Positions 1 through 9,309 of a DNA stretch of 39,533 nucleotides are shown piece by piece. The notes under the pieces were generated by a model. The model ran no database searches and was not told the DNA's origin. It saw nothing but the letters and a program-made list of their open reading frames with translations. The stretch is from assembly GCA_937912115.1 (NCBI GenBank), contig CALDOI010000158.1:1-39533 (forward strand), written 5' to 3'. The position numbers and the translations under genes were made by a program. The DNA comes from an uncultured Bacteroidota bacterium. GTDB taxonomy: Bacteria > Bacteroidota > Bacteroidia > Bacteroidales > F082. How positions within the stretch are numbered: the first letter of the stretch is position 1; the number at the start of each line of letters is the position of its first letter.

Positions 1-2429
1 AAGCTGAGAAAAGAAAAGAGCAGGAAGCAAAATCAGAAATATCAAAAAAACCTCAGCCAAAAATAGCTGAAGAAAAATCAGTACCTAAGGATAAAAAAAG
101 CACCCCTCCTATTGATGCGGCTGAAATTAAAAAAGATAAAGCACCCGAAGTAAAATCAATCGATCCAATCATTGATAAAACTACCGAAAAGGTAGTTGAA
201 ATAACTAAGGAAGTTGAACCTGAGAAAGTAGAAGATAATTTTATTAAAACACAGTTTACTAAGCTTACAGGTCCGGTAATTCTTGATAAGATAGAGCTTC
301 CAACTGAAAGTAAGCGTAGTAAAAAGAAAAAACCTGTTGCCTCTTCTACCGACAATAAAGTAGGGCAGAACAAAAAGAAGAGAAAAAGAATTAAACCAAA
401 ACCTCAGACAACTGAGGGCACTAATAAATTTCCTAAAACTGACAGAAGTCCTGTCGGAACAGGGGGTACAAATAAAGCCGGTGCAGGTAGGAGACCCATT
501 GCAAATAAAAGAGTTGTAAAAGCAGAACCTACAGAAGAAGAAATACAACAAAAAATTAAAGATACACTTGCACGGTTAGCCCCTGCAGGTAAATCAAAAG
601 CGGCAAAACACCGTCGAAGAAAACGTGATTCTGTATCTCTTACAATGCAGGAAGAAGCTCAAAAACAGGAAGATGAAAACAAAATCATCAAAGTTACCGA
701 GTTTGTAACTGCTAATGAGCTCGCAACCATGATGGACGTTAGCGTTACTGATATCATAACCTCATGCATGCAGCTTGGATTATTTGTTTCAATTAATCAA
801 AGATTAGATGCAGAGACAATCGTACTTGTTGCGGAAGAATTCGGTCATCAAACTTCATTTGTAAGTGTTGATGAAGACAAGAGTCTGGAGGTAATAGATG
901 AAGAGGATGATCTGGCGAACATGATCGATCGTGCACCTATTGTTACTGTTATGGGACACGTTGACCATGGTAAAACAAAACTTCTCGATTATATTAGAAA
1001 AGAAAATGTTGTTAGTGGTGAAGCTGGAGGAATAACACAGCATATTGGTGCCTACGAAGTTAAAACTGAAACTGGTAAAAGAATTACTTTCCTTGATACA
1101 CCTGGTCACGAGGCATTTACCGCAATGCGTGCAAGGGGAGCAAAAGTAACCGATGTTGCAATTATTGTTATTGCTGCTGATGATAGTGTTATGCCCCAAA
1201 CAAAAGAGGCAATTAACCACGCACAAGCAGCAGGAGTACCAATCGTTTTTGCCATTAATAAAATGGATAAAGAAGGTGCAAACTCTGAAAAAGTAAAAGA
1301 ACAACTTGCTAATATGAATATTCTTGTAGAGGATTGGGGAGGCAAATTCCAATCACAGGAAATTTCAGCAATAACAGGTATGGGTATTCCCGAATTACTT
1401 GAGAAAGTACTCCTTGAATCAGAAATGCTTGAATTAAAAGCTAATCCTGAGAAATCCGCTAAAGGAACTGTTATTGAAGCTTCACTTGATAAAGGACGTG
1501 GATATGTTACTACTGTTCTTGTTCAGGATGGGACTCTAAATAAAGGTGACATTATTTTGGCTGGTCCTGTATCAGGCAAAGTAAAGGCAATGTTTAACGA
1601 GAGTAATGAATCTATTAATAGTGTTGGTCCATCAGGTCCTGTACTTATACTTGGATTAAATGCAGCACCTCAAGCTGGTGATGTTTTTAATGGTATGAAA
1701 GATGAAAAAGAAGCTAAAATACTGGCTTCCAAACGTCAACAGTTAATACGCGAGCAAGGTTTGAGAACTCAAAAACACGTTACTCTTGATGAAATTGGTC
1801 GTAGAATTGCAATTGGAGACTTTAAAGAAATCAATATTATTGTTAAAGGCGATGTGGATGGTTCAATTGAAGCACTTACCGATTCATTGATTAAACTATC
1901 AACTGCCGAAGTACAGGTTAATGTTATCCACAAAGCTGTTGGTGCCATTTCAGAATCAGATGTTATGTTAGCATCGGCCTCCGATGCTATTATTGTTGGA
2001 TTCCAGGTTCGTCCTTCTGTTCAAGCCCGTAAACGTGCTGAAAAAGAAGAGATTGACATTCGTTTATATTCAATTATCTATCAAGCTACTGAAGAACTTG
2101 AGACTGCTATTAAAGGCATGCTTACTCCTAAAACCAAGGAGAAGATTGTATGCAATATTGAAGTTCGCGAAACCTTTAGGATTACTAAAGTTGGAACTAT
2201 TGCAGGTTGTTATGTTCTTGATGGTAAAGTAAATCGTAATACTAAGGTCAGAGTTATCCGTGATGGTATTGTAGTGTATACAGGTCTACTTGGATCTCTC
2301 AAACGCTTTAAAGATGATGTTAAAGAAGTATTAACAGGTTACGAATGCGGGTTGAATATCGAAAATTTCAATGATATCAAAGTAGGTGATATAGTTGAAG
2401 GATATGATATAGTTGAAGTTAGCAGATAG
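1..2429 (+). CDS. infB: Translation initiation factor IF-2 (5' end missing)
   Basis: IF-2 is the GTPase that places initiator fMet-tRNA on the 30S subunit and promotes subunit joining. The reading frame is open from base 3 of the window, so the gene starts upstream; the ATG at 645 is internal. Bases 3 to about 640 encode a highly charged Lys/Glu/Pro-rich linker, as expected for the variable IF-2 N-terminus, ending in a basic run (KHRRRKR). Then come the IF2_N helical domain, the G domain with GHVDHGKT (nt 954-977), DTPGHE (from 1095) and NKMD (from 1257), the beta-barrel domain II, and domains III and IV, ending [14 protein letters not shown]. The residue after the P-loop Thr is Lys (GKTKLLD), where Ser is usual. 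The gene runs convergently towards the ChaN-like gene. The identification is essentially certain; only the start is unseen. Confidence 0.98.
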   Translation, partial: AEKRKEQEAKSEISKKPQPKIAEEKSVPKDKKSTPPIDAAEIKKDKAPEVKSIDPIIDKTTEKVVEITKEVEPEKVEDNFIKTQFTKLTGPVILDKIELPTESKRSKKKKPVASSTDNKVGQNKKKRKRIKPKPQTTEGTNKFPKTDRSPVGTGGTNKAGAGRRPIANKRVVKAEPTEEEIQQKIKDTLARLAPAGKSKAAKHRRRKRDSVSLTMQEEAQKQEDENKIIKVTEFVTANELATMMDVSVTDIITSCMQLGLFVSINQRLDAETIVLVAEEFGHQTSFVSVDEDKSLEVIDEEDDLANMIDRAPIVTVMGHVDHGKTKLLDYIRKENVVSGEAGGITQHIGAYEVKTETGKRITFLDTPGHEAFTAMRARGAKVTDVAIIVIAADDSVMPQTKEAINHAQAAGVPIVFAINKMDKEGANSEKVKEQLANMNILVEDWGGKFQSQEISAITGMGIPELLEKVLLESEMLELKANPEKSAKGTVIEASLDKGRGYVTTVLVQDGTLNKGDIILAGPVSGKVKAMFNESNESINSVGPSGPVLILGLNAAPQAGDVFNGMKDEKEAKILASKRQQLIREQGLRTQKHVTLDEIGRRIAIGDFKEINIIVKGDVDGSIEALTDSLIKLSTAEVQVNVIHKAVGAISESDVMLASASDAIIVGFQVRPSVQARKRAEKEEIDIRLYSIIYQATEELETAIKGMLTPKTKEKIVCNIEVRETFRITKVGTIAGCYVLDGKVNRNTKVRVIRDGIVVYTGLLGSLKRFKDDVKEVLTGYECGLNIENFNDIKVGDIVEGYDIVEVSR

Positions 2430-2470
2430 GTTGTAAGGAAAGGGGTGAAATGTCTCTCTACAACTTTTGT
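2430..2470 (+). terminator. Possible weak terminator after infB
   Basis: Immediately after the infB stop, GTTGTA (2430-2435) can pair with TACAAC (2459-2464), followed by TTTTGTT. The stem is only 6 bp and the loop is 23 nt, so this is a weak candidate. It sits where a terminator would be expected between convergent genes. Confidence 0.3.
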
Positions 2471-2536
2471 TACTCCCAAGAATAAAGCGTTTGATTATCA
2501 GCTTACACAATATTCCCTAAATAATTTTCATATGAA

Positions 2537-3403
2537 TTAATGTGTTTTGGTCATATCTTCTGGTATTGCTATGATATAATTAGCCCGATTATGAAATTCT
2601 TCTTTAAGATCATCCATATCATTCTGCTCCACAGAGGCTATTGTAACTATTTTTAAACCCGGCTTATATTTGTTTAGATACCACAGGATACTTTCAAAAT
2701 TATCGGAATGATATGATCCATTATAATGAATAAACAAACTACCTGATTCGGCATATCCAGCAATGTTATAAGCCATTGTAGCATCCTTTACAGCCTGAGC
2801 CATTGGGAGTGTTTTTGTAACGTGACCTCCCATATCTTCCATTCCGTCAAGCATACTTAGGTAACAATTTAAAGTTGAATCGTACTCAATTGGCAATGGT
2901 GCTATATATAATTTGGCTTGGGCTGATAGTGCGTCAAGTCCTTCAAGTCCTTGTTTGTATACCAATGAGGCATATCTACGTGGAATGTTGGTTGCTATAA
3001 ATGATAAGCCACTATCTTTCGCAAATTCAACAAGAGGGGAATAATCGGTTTTATAATTTGGCCATAATCTTGCCTCCTTTTTATAACTTTTGGCACTAAT
3101 TATACCGGTTAAGTATTCATTTAAAATTAACTGATTATCTGCCTCAAACATTTCAGCTCCAAGTACAATTTCACCATTTTTTTCTGTATAAAGATCAACA
3201 GTTAGTTCATATTGAAGCCAATGACAGATTGGATTATTATGTAATTCGCCAAAGAAAACAACATCAGCATCCATTGCATCTTTCAACAGTTTTGCATATG
3301 TAGCTTTTTTGCCCTCGGCATTAAAGATTCGGTAGGCTGGTTTATCATTCTTGAATCCGGTTATTATAATAAACAGGAATATAATTGTTACGAATTTTTT
3401 CAT
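2537..3403 (-). CDS. ChaN-like (DUF399) haem-binding-type exported protein
   Basis: The 288-residue protein starts with a short Lys pair and a hydrophobic segment (FVTIIFLFIIITGF, residues 4-17), consistent with a Sec signal peptide; there is no cysteine for lipidation at its end. Near residue 50 it has the family motif VVFFGELHNNPICHW, followed by EMFEAD and a C-terminal VTIASVEQND segment. This pattern fits the ChaN/DUF399 family, whose Campylobacter member binds haem and is regulated by iron; the superfamily also resembles the TIKI/EreA fold. The true substrate is unknown. It is co-oriented with the cytidine deaminase gene 49 bp upstream and may share its transcript. The ATG at 3403 is the only start that keeps the whole signal peptide. 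Confidence 0.8.
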   Translation of the reverse strand: MKKFVTIIFLFIIITGFKNDKPAYRIFNAEGKKATYAKLLKDAMDADVVFFGELHNNPICHWLQYELTVDLYTEKNGEIVLGAEMFEADNQLILNEYLTGIISAKSYKKEARLWPNYKTDYSPLVEFAKDSGLSFIATNIPRRYASLVYKQGLEGLDALSAQAKLYIAPLPIEYDSTLNCYLSMLDGMEDMGGHVTKTLPMAQAVKDATMAYNIAGYAESGSLFIHYNGSYHSDNFESILWYLNKYKPGLKIVTIASVEQNDMDDLKEEFHNRANYIIAIPEDMTKTH

Positions 3404-3452
3404 CTATTCAAAATTAAAACTAACTATTAAATAACTTGTGAACTTTACGATA

Positions 3453-3947
3453 TTATTTTGTTTTTTTAAGCTTTTCTTCATGGAACATCATTGGTAAGAG
3501 GCTTTCAATTCCATTAACAATCCTTGTTACTCCGCTTTCGCCTTTCATTATTATCCTAATCTTTTTATTCTGACGTTTTTCTGTTTCGGCAATCACCTGT
3601 CTGCACGATCCACATGGGGTTATGGGTTCATCACTTACAAAATGATCGGCTTTACCTGAAATTGCTAACGAAACAATAACTGCATCAGGATTTTCAGATT
3701 GAGCATGAAATATTGCAACTCTCTCAGCACACATTCCGGAAGGATAGGCAGTATTTTCCTGATTACTTCCCCTAACAATTTCACCATTTTCAAACATAAG
3801 GGCTGCGCCTACATGAAAATCAGAATATGGAGCATACGAACCTCCCAGTGCATTTGTAGCTTCAGCTACTAATTGTGAATCTTTAGTGGATAGATTTTCA
3901 CCATCTTCGTATTCTTCGTAATTGATGATAATTTTCTTCTGCTTCAT
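3453..3947 (-). CDS. cdd: Cytidine deaminase
   Basis: This enzyme hydrolyses cytidine and deoxycytidine to uridine and deoxyuridine in pyrimidine salvage. The 164-residue sequence has both zinc-site motifs of the homotetrameric class: CAE (Cys73-Ala74-Glu75, with Glu75 as proton shuttle) and PCGSC (Cys112 and Cys115 as further zinc ligands). The substrate-binding segment YAPYSDFHVGAAL lies near residue 38. An N-terminal extension of about 20 residues precedes the domain, as is common in Bacteroidetes. The gene lies 163 bp downstream of the O-antigen-ligase-like gene and 49 bp upstream of the ChaN-like gene. The ATG start is followed at once by a Lys-rich N-terminus. Assignment is firm. Confidence 0.95.
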   Translation of the reverse strand: MKQKKIIINYEEYEDGENLSTKDSQLVAEATNALGGSYAPYSDFHVGAALMFENGEIVRGSNQENTAYPSGMCAERVAIFHAQSENPDAVIVSLAISGKADHFVSDEPITPCGSCRQVIAETEKRQNKKIRIIMKGESGVTRIVNGIESLLPMMFHEEKLKKTK

Positions 3948-4110
3948 AATGATATTTGACAGCTAAATTAATTATTATAGCCACAGCTCACAGATTAAAA
4001 TGAAAATTCGAATAATTTTCTTCGATTCTGCAACTATTATTACTCAATTTTTTGAACCCAGACAAAGCCTCCTGATACTTTTGCAAGAAATTTAGCTTAT
4101 TGAGAAAAAG

Positions 4111-5790
4111 CTATCGGAATACTTTTGCAGGCATATTATCATCCTTTTTTCGTCCGAATAATAATAAAGAATAGAAGAATGAGAACAGAGTAACTCCTGC
4201 CTGGGTTTCAAGAGTATCATCCGAAAACATAGAGATAAACATAATTAGGAAAAATATTCGGAAATAATAATCCTTAAAACCTGATAATACTATTGCAGGA
4301 TAGAATATTCCGATAACGAAAACAATAAACCCTAGTATTCCTAAAACAACAAAAATACCAAGGAACTGGTTATGAGCATGGTATCTATATCTTGATTCAA
4401 GGGCTGAATTCATATCGTTAAATTGTTCATTAAATGCAACCTCCAGATCACCAGTACCCACTCCATAAAGGAAGTCTTGTTTAATAATATTAATAGATGC
4501 TTTTATATATTCTATCCTCTGCATCATCGAACTTCCACTAGGGTTACCAGTTAACTGAAATACTTCATATCCCTTTATCATCTTTAATATCCTCGTTCGT
4601 AAACCGGGTGAATGAACATAATTATAATTAGCCAAACCCTGTTCAATCATAAGTATATCCTCATCTGTCAGTGCTTTAACTCCTTCGGCGTCTTTTCGAA
4701 GATCTTTTGATGTTAAATATCTGATTAAAGTTGTTTTAATAACCTTACTCTCAGGTGTACTACCATCGAATTTAACGGAACTCCGCTTATTCCATTCGCT
4801 TTTTAATTCTTTGTAACACACATAAAGACCAACATTTTTACCATCTTCTATTTCCGAATTAGTAGTATCATGTCGATATGGATTACCCTCAGCTGTGTAT
4901 TTATCCAATTCACTGAACTCAATTTCAGGCGCTGTTGTTGCATCAATTATAATATTGCTAACATGCCAAAAGAAAAATAATGGCAGGATTATTACCAATA
5001 TCATTAAAATTGATCGTTGCCAAACATGCATTGTATTAAATAAGAGCATCAACAAATATCCAACACCCACAATAATTACTATAACAATACTGGTTACAGA
5101 TTCAATTAAAAATAAAAATGTTAAAAACCATAATGCCATTGATGCAAAACTTATGGTTTGCCATAGGCGAAATTTTGTTTCATGAAATATAAAATATATC
5201 ATTATAAAAAATGCAAAGCTTACATTTAGGCTAAGTCGTATTGGGGAAATGAGTGGAGATATTGCTCTTATATCAACATATTGATTTGTGAGATAAATGA
5301 AGGCACTAATTAATGTACTTACCAAAACTGCTAATGAATACACAACAAGTAATAACGTAAATTTTTTGGAATTAATTTTTTCCATTGTAACTATTATTAC
5401 GGGTAATAATATCAATGGAATCTTAACTCTTAAATCTTTAACAGCATAACCAAAATCAGAAGTATACAGCAGTCCAACTATATGGGCAATATAAATCAAA
5501 CTAAAAACCATTGCTGGCTTATTCTTGAAAAACAACACAAACTTATCTATCAGGTTATTATAAGCGAGCGAAATTATATATCCCATAAGATGGATTGATC
5601 CAGTAAAAAAACCTCCAAGTTTAAAAAACCTATAACTAACACTAAAGGAAAAACCTGACCACAGCCAAAGACCAAGTAGCATAAACTCAGTTATGCTCAT
5701 TGTAAACTTAGATAAAGGGATACTTGCAGCTAATAACATAAGTGTTATAGTATATGCTCCCGAGTGTATATTTGTACCTGAATTTACCAT
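4111..5790 (-). CDS. O-antigen ligase-like / polymerase-like membrane protein (Wzy_C family)
   Basis: A 559-residue polytopic inner-membrane protein with about 10-12 hydrophobic segments. Its hallmark is a large soluble loop (about residues 285-460) between the central and final membrane helices, ending in GNPSGSSMMQRIEYIKA, FLYGVGTGD and YRYHAHNQFLGIF. The His-Asn pair and the GTGD motif are typical of the O-antigen ligase (WaaL/Wzy_C) family, which transfers or polymerises undecaprenyl-linked glycans on the periplasmic side. The loop is longer than in proteobacterial WaaL but resembles other Bacteroidetes members. There are no sugar-transferase neighbours, so substrate cannot be inferred. 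It starts 27 bp after the S41 protease gene and is probably co-transcribed with it. Confidence 0.8.
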   Translation of the reverse strand: MVNSGTNIHSGAYTITLMLLAASIPLSKFTMSITEFMLLGLWLWSGFSFSVSYRFFKLGGFFTGSIHLMGYIISLAYNNLIDKFVLFFKNKPAMVFSLIYIAHIVGLLYTSDFGYAVKDLRVKIPLILLPVIIVTMEKINSKKFTLLLVVYSLAVLVSTLISAFIYLTNQYVDIRAISPLISPIRLSLNVSFAFFIMIYFIFHETKFRLWQTISFASMALWFLTFLFLIESVTSIVIVIIVGVGYLLMLLFNTMHVWQRSILMILVIILPLFFFWHVSNIIIDATTAPEIEFSELDKYTAEGNPYRHDTTNSEIEDGKNVGLYVCYKELKSEWNKRSSVKFDGSTPESKVIKTTLIRYLTSKDLRKDAEGVKALTDEDILMIEQGLANYNYVHSPGLRTRILKMIKGYEVFQLTGNPSGSSMMQRIEYIKASINIIKQDFLYGVGTGDLEVAFNEQFNDMNSALESRYRYHAHNQFLGIFVVLGILGFIVFVIGIFYPAIVLSGFKDYYFRIFFLIMFISMFSDDTLETQAGVTLFSFFYSLLLFGRKKDDNMPAKVFR

Positions 5791-5817
5791 TTGAAATGGG
5801 GTGCTATTTTTTCAACT

Positions 5818-7482
5818 CTACTTTTTATTTGTCCCATCAAGAATGGATAAATAAAGTTGCTGGTCGTTAATAATTTTTATTGCTTCTAATATCTCAGGAT
5901 CACCAACAAGCGAAGATTCTATTTTTCCTTTTTGATAATAATATCTGGTAACAATCTCAACTTTAAGCATTTCTTCTATTTCCGATCTGTTTTTATCGAT
6001 ATCCTTTTTCTTCTCTTTTCTAATATCTTCATCAAGTTTAGCAAGAACATCTTCTAGAGCATCTTTATAATCCTCACGATCAGCACTTTTTTTAAGATTA
6101 TCAAGAAGAACTTCTGTTTCGGTTTTGTAATCAAAGCCATTATTTTCAACATAAGTTTTAAAATCATTAAAAACGGAATCCGAAATTACAAACTCCTTTG
6201 GTGATGCTATGGAATCATTTTTTAAAACAAACTCATTGGTAAACTTGAAAAGGTAATTTTGAGCATATAAATCGCCACTTATCTGACTAAATCTTCGTCC
6301 GTCAATATTTATATCAGGCTCAATCCCTCCTTTATCCAAAACTATTCTGCCTCCTGCCGTTTTAAACGCAACTAACATTGAGTCGGGAATATTACTAAGA
6401 CTATCAGATTTTTTTTCATGAAAATAATCAATTGCCTGAATACATCTACCACTGGGGATATAATACTTTGCAACGGTTAATTTCATTTTTGAATTATAAG
6501 GTAATTCCAGTATATTTTGTACCAAACCCTTTCCAAATGTTTTTTCGCCGACCACAACTCCCCTATCAAGATCCTGGATTGCGCCAGCAACTATTTCGGA
6601 AGCCGAGGCACTATTATTATTTACCAGAACTACCAACGGTATTTTGGTATCAATCCCTGTATTTCTTGTGCGGTGAACAGATGTATTACTGCTTACCTTT
6701 CCCTTGGTTGTAACTATTAACTTGTTTTTTGGAACGAAAATATTTACAATATCAACAGCCTCATTCAATAGGCCTCCACCATTTCCTCTAAGATCCAGTA
6801 TAACACCCTTTAACTCATTTTCAGAAGCTAAACTATTGAAGGCATTCTTCACCTCATTTGCTGATTGCGGATTAAATTGCAATAGGTTTATATATCCCAC
6901 ATCATTACTAACCATTCCAAAATAAGGGATATTTGGAATTTTTATTTTCTCTCTTACAACCTCAAAATCCTGAAGTGTTGAATCACCCCATCGCTTTATT
7001 GATAGAATAATAGAAGTTCCGGGAGTTCCTTTAAGCTTATCACTAACATCGGAGCTTGATTTCTTCTCTGCCGATTCGCCATTAATTTTATAAATAACAT
7101 CTCCGGCCTTTAATCCTACCATTTGGGCAGGAAAACCTTCGTAAGGCTCGGAAATTACAACATAGTCTCCTTGCTTTTGAATTAAAGCTCCAATTCCGCC
7201 ATATTCACCCTTGGTCATTAGCTCAAAATCCTCACGTCTTGATTCGGGAACATATACCGTATATGGATCTAATTTTTCAAGCAATGCATCAATGGCAGTA
7301 GTATTTAGTTCACCAGGGTTTATATCGTCGGCATAGTTTAAGTTTAACTGTCGCAGTATATCAGCATAAATTTCAAGATTTTTTGATAATTCAAAATTAT
7401 TTTGATCTTGAGAATAGATATTAATGAAGCTGAATGTTGCAATCATTATAAATAAGAACTTAATAAATATTTTTTTTGTCAT
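5818..7482 (-). CDS. S41 family C-terminal processing peptidase (CtpA-like), exported
   Basis: A carboxyl-terminal processing serine protease acting in the periplasm. I take the ATG at 7482 (554 residues) because it gives a clean signal peptide (MTKKIFIKFLFIMIATFSF), while the longer frame from 7536 would run into yidD. Domain order: N-terminal helical segment; PDZ domain with GGIGALIQK and GLKAGDVIYKINGE; S41 domain with LDLRGNGGGLLNEAVDI, the nucleophile region VLVNNNSASASEIVAG and the general-base Lys region KTFGKGLVQ; then an acidic/basic helical tail of about 130 residues. The order rnpA, yidD, S41 peptidase recurs in Bacteroidetes. The natural substrate cannot be read from the sequence. 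Confidence 0.92.
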   Translation of the reverse strand: MTKKIFIKFLFIMIATFSFINIYSQDQNNFELSKNLEIYADILRQLNLNYADDINPGELNTTAIDALLEKLDPYTVYVPESRREDFELMTKGEYGGIGALIQKQGDYVVISEPYEGFPAQMVGLKAGDVIYKINGESAEKKSSSDVSDKLKGTPGTSIILSIKRWGDSTLQDFEVVREKIKIPNIPYFGMVSNDVGYINLLQFNPQSANEVKNAFNSLASENELKGVILDLRGNGGGLLNEAVDIVNIFVPKNKLIVTTKGKVSSNTSVHRTRNTGIDTKIPLVVLVNNNSASASEIVAGAIQDLDRGVVVGEKTFGKGLVQNILELPYNSKMKLTVAKYYIPSGRCIQAIDYFHEKKSDSLSNIPDSMLVAFKTAGGRIVLDKGGIEPDINIDGRRFSQISGDLYAQNYLFKFTNEFVLKNDSIASPKEFVISDSVFNDFKTYVENNGFDYKTETEVLLDNLKKSADREDYKDALEDVLAKLDEDIRKEKKKDIDKNRSEIEEMLKVEIVTRYYYQKGKIESSLVGDPEILEAIKIINDQQLYLSILDGTNKK

Positions 7483-7493
7483 ACTTTTTAGTT

Positions 7494-7715
7494 TTAGGGA
7501 ACCGGATCGTAACCACTGCCTCCCCATGGGTTGCATGATGAGATCCGCTTGATTGATAGTTTTCCGCCTTTAAATGGGCCATGTTTTTTAATAGCATCAA
7601 CGCTGTAATGTGAACATGTTGGTGTATATCTACATGAACGTCCAATAAAAGGAGATAGTGTATATTGGTATATTCGAATTAAAAAAATGAAGAAACCACC
7701 TAATAATCTACGCAT
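7494..7715 (-). CDS. yidD: Membrane protein insertion efficiency factor YidD
   Basis: A 73-residue protein with an amphipathic N-terminal helix ([19 protein letters not shown]) and the conserved cysteine set [15 protein letters not shown] and [15 protein letters not shown]. YidD helps YidC-dependent insertion of inner-membrane proteins. The frame is open from a TTG at 7724, but the ATG at 7715 is preferred: it overlaps the rnpA stop in the sequence ATGCGTAG, a translational-coupling arrangement, and is preceded by AAGG. The S41 protease start lies 11 bp beyond its stop. YidC itself is not in this window. Confidence 0.95.
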   Translation of the reverse strand: MRRLLGGFFIFLIRIYQYTLSPFIGRSCRYTPTCSHYSVDAIKKHGPFKGGKLSIKRISSCNPWGGSGYDPVP

Positions 7716-8091
7716 CCTTATCAATTAAGCGGTGCAAAATTAGAATTAATTTCCGTTCCATCTCTGAATATGGAACAATAGTTTTACCAACATAAACCAT
7801 GCCTAACAACAATTGCTCATTGGGTCTATCCATATATTCATCCCACATCATATGCTTATTTAACCGATAGGATTCGCGTATTAATCTTTTTATCTTATTT
7901 CGTTTAACAGCTGACTTAAAAGTTTTCTTAGATACTGATATAATAATCTGAACAGGAGGTTCTTCAGTTTTTTCAACAATTAAGTAAGATACTCGGAAAG
8001 GATGTATAAAAAAAGAAGACCCCTCGGAAAACAACTTTCCAATTAGTATCTTGCTATGCAGTCGCTCTGACTTTTTAAATGTATACCTCAA
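7708..8091 (-). CDS. rnpA: Ribonuclease P protein component
   Basis: The basic protein subunit of RNase P, which with the RNA subunit removes 5' leaders from pre-tRNA. The 127-residue sequence starts with [12 protein letters not shown] and carries the RNR motif region [17 protein letters not shown] near residue 65, typical of the family. The start is a TTG at 8091, directly after AAGGAT; the next upstream in-frame codons soon reach a stop, so no ATG is available. The C-terminus overlaps yidD by a few bases. The usual partner rpmH is not next to it; instead a DUF481 gene lies 19 bp upstream on the same strand. Confidence 0.95.
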   Translation of the reverse strand: MRYTFKKSERLHSKILIGKLFSEGSSFFIHPFRVSYLIVEKTEEPPVQIIISVSKKTFKSAVKRNKIKRLIRESYRLNKHMMWDEYMDRPNEQLLLGMVYVGKTIVPYSEMERKLILILHRLIDKDA

Positions 8092-8110
8092 AATATCCTT
8101 ATACTATTTG

Positions 8111-9145
8111 CTAATGAAATGAATAACTAAATGTTGTTGTTATGCCATAATCGGTTAATGATGCATGGGTAGAAACCGGTTTATTATCATAATTATAGTA
8201 AAAATTCACACCTATCTGAAAGTTATTAATAACTTCAACTTTCGCATCTAAATAATAATTAACCCTCCATCTACCTGTAGTTGTAAAATTTGGATAAGAA
8301 TTGACGACTGTAGTTATGTTTATCTCAGGATCAGTATATTTAAAAAAATGATAGTTTAACCCGATCAATCCCTCCAAATTGTCAGACGAATTGTCCTCAC
8401 CGTGTGCCCATTCTCTATTACCACTAGTACCAATAGACACATACATACGATTATGATAGTTTTGCACTAAATAATTTATGATCGAGGCACCTGCTAATAT
8501 TCTCAAGTCATAACCCAACTCGCTATTCGAACTCCCTTCAACATTAAATCCGATATACCACTTCCTCTTCAATAAATGCTGAATATTTAGTGACAAATCG
8601 GTTTTATTGGAGGTTAACGTATCCGATTGAATTGTAGTATTATCACTCCAGGTGATTTCAGAAAAATTCTTCCTATTCCTGTAGTTTAATTTCCCTGATG
8701 ATGTTAAACTAGCAATGTTACTACCCTTATTGAAATTAAACCCAAGACTAAAAACCCCACTCGTTCTTAGCCAGAAATTCTTTTTTATTGGGTACATTTC
8801 AACTATATTATCAACATCCAATAATTCAAATCCATTCAGTAGTGTAATCTTTACTTTTCTACTCACATTTGAGGTATCAAATTTTCCATAATACTGTATT
8901 CCATGCCTCATTACAATCTGAAAATATTTTTTTGAGCTAAAAGTATTTACCTTATCGAGTTGAAATTTAATGGTTCCCATTCCATCCATTTTAAAAGAAA
9001 CTATACCGTTATCAAGTTTTTTAATCTCACCAAGCAACACATTACCATTAACATGAATAATAGTATCGGTTTTTTGAGCAAATGTAGACATCCAAACTAA
9101 ACACAAGAAAAGCGAAAAACCAACTTTGAAATATCTATCAACCAT
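8111..9145 (-). CDS. DUF481 outer-membrane beta-barrel protein
   Basis: A 344-residue exported protein. The signal peptide is VGFSLFLCLVWMSTFAQ (cleavage after AQ near residue 24). Residues about 30-110 form a small beta domain with repeats such as HVNGNVLLGEIKKLDNG, and residues about 125-344 consist of alternating beta strands rich in Asn, Tyr and Thr that end in an aromatic strand (TTTFSYSFH), as expected for a BAM-inserted barrel. This fits PF04338/DUF481, whose function is unknown. It lies divergent from the MFS sugar porter and just upstream of rnpA, which it may precede on the same transcript. TATCTTTG, a good match to the TAnnTTTG -7 box, lies 18 bp upstream of the ATG. Confidence 0.8.
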   Translation of the reverse strand: MVDRYFKVGFSLFLCLVWMSTFAQKTDTIIHVNGNVLLGEIKKLDNGIVSFKMDGMGTIKFQLDKVNTFSSKKYFQIVMRHGIQYYGKFDTSNVSRKVKITLLNGFELLDVDNIVEMYPIKKNFWLRTSGVFSLGFNFNKGSNIASLTSSGKLNYRNRKNFSEITWSDNTTIQSDTLTSNKTDLSLNIQHLLKRKWYIGFNVEGSSNSELGYDLRILAGASIINYLVQNYHNRMYVSIGTSGNREWAHGEDNSSDNLEGLIGLNYHFFKYTDPEINITTVVNSYPNFTTTGRWRVNYYLDAKVEVINNFQIGVNFYYNYDNKPVSTHASLTDYGITTTFSYSFH

Positions 9146-9309
9146 AATAACTCATCTATAAACAAAGATAAAAAGAATACCGCAAACGTTATAGTTAATA
9201 GGTATCGTTTTTAGAAGCCACAAAAATAAAGTTATAAACTTGTATACCAACAATTATTAAGCAGATTAGTAATAATAATATTACTTTAGATGCCTCTAAA
9301 AAGCACTCC

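Noticed and set aside
53-551. Two minus-strand open frames at the left end
   Set aside because: They lie opposite the charged N-terminal linker of infB, whose frame is open from base 3. Their translations are low-complexity Phe/Ser/Cys-rich, as expected for the reverse of Lys/Glu-rich coding sequence.
4000-4018. Inverted repeat GAAAAT-N7-ATTTTC upstream of cdd
   Set aside because: Six-base AT arms are expected by chance in DNA this AT-rich and no promoter element is nearby.
7483-7536. Longer start for the S41 protease
   Set aside because: It would overlap yidD and place a non-signal sequence before an obvious Sec signal peptide; the ATG at 7482 is better.
9180-9195. LacI-type operator core (GCAAACGTT) between the DUF481 and MFS genes
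   Set aside because: Only the central AACGTT is symmetric; the outer bases do not pair as a palindrome and no LacI-family gene is in the window.
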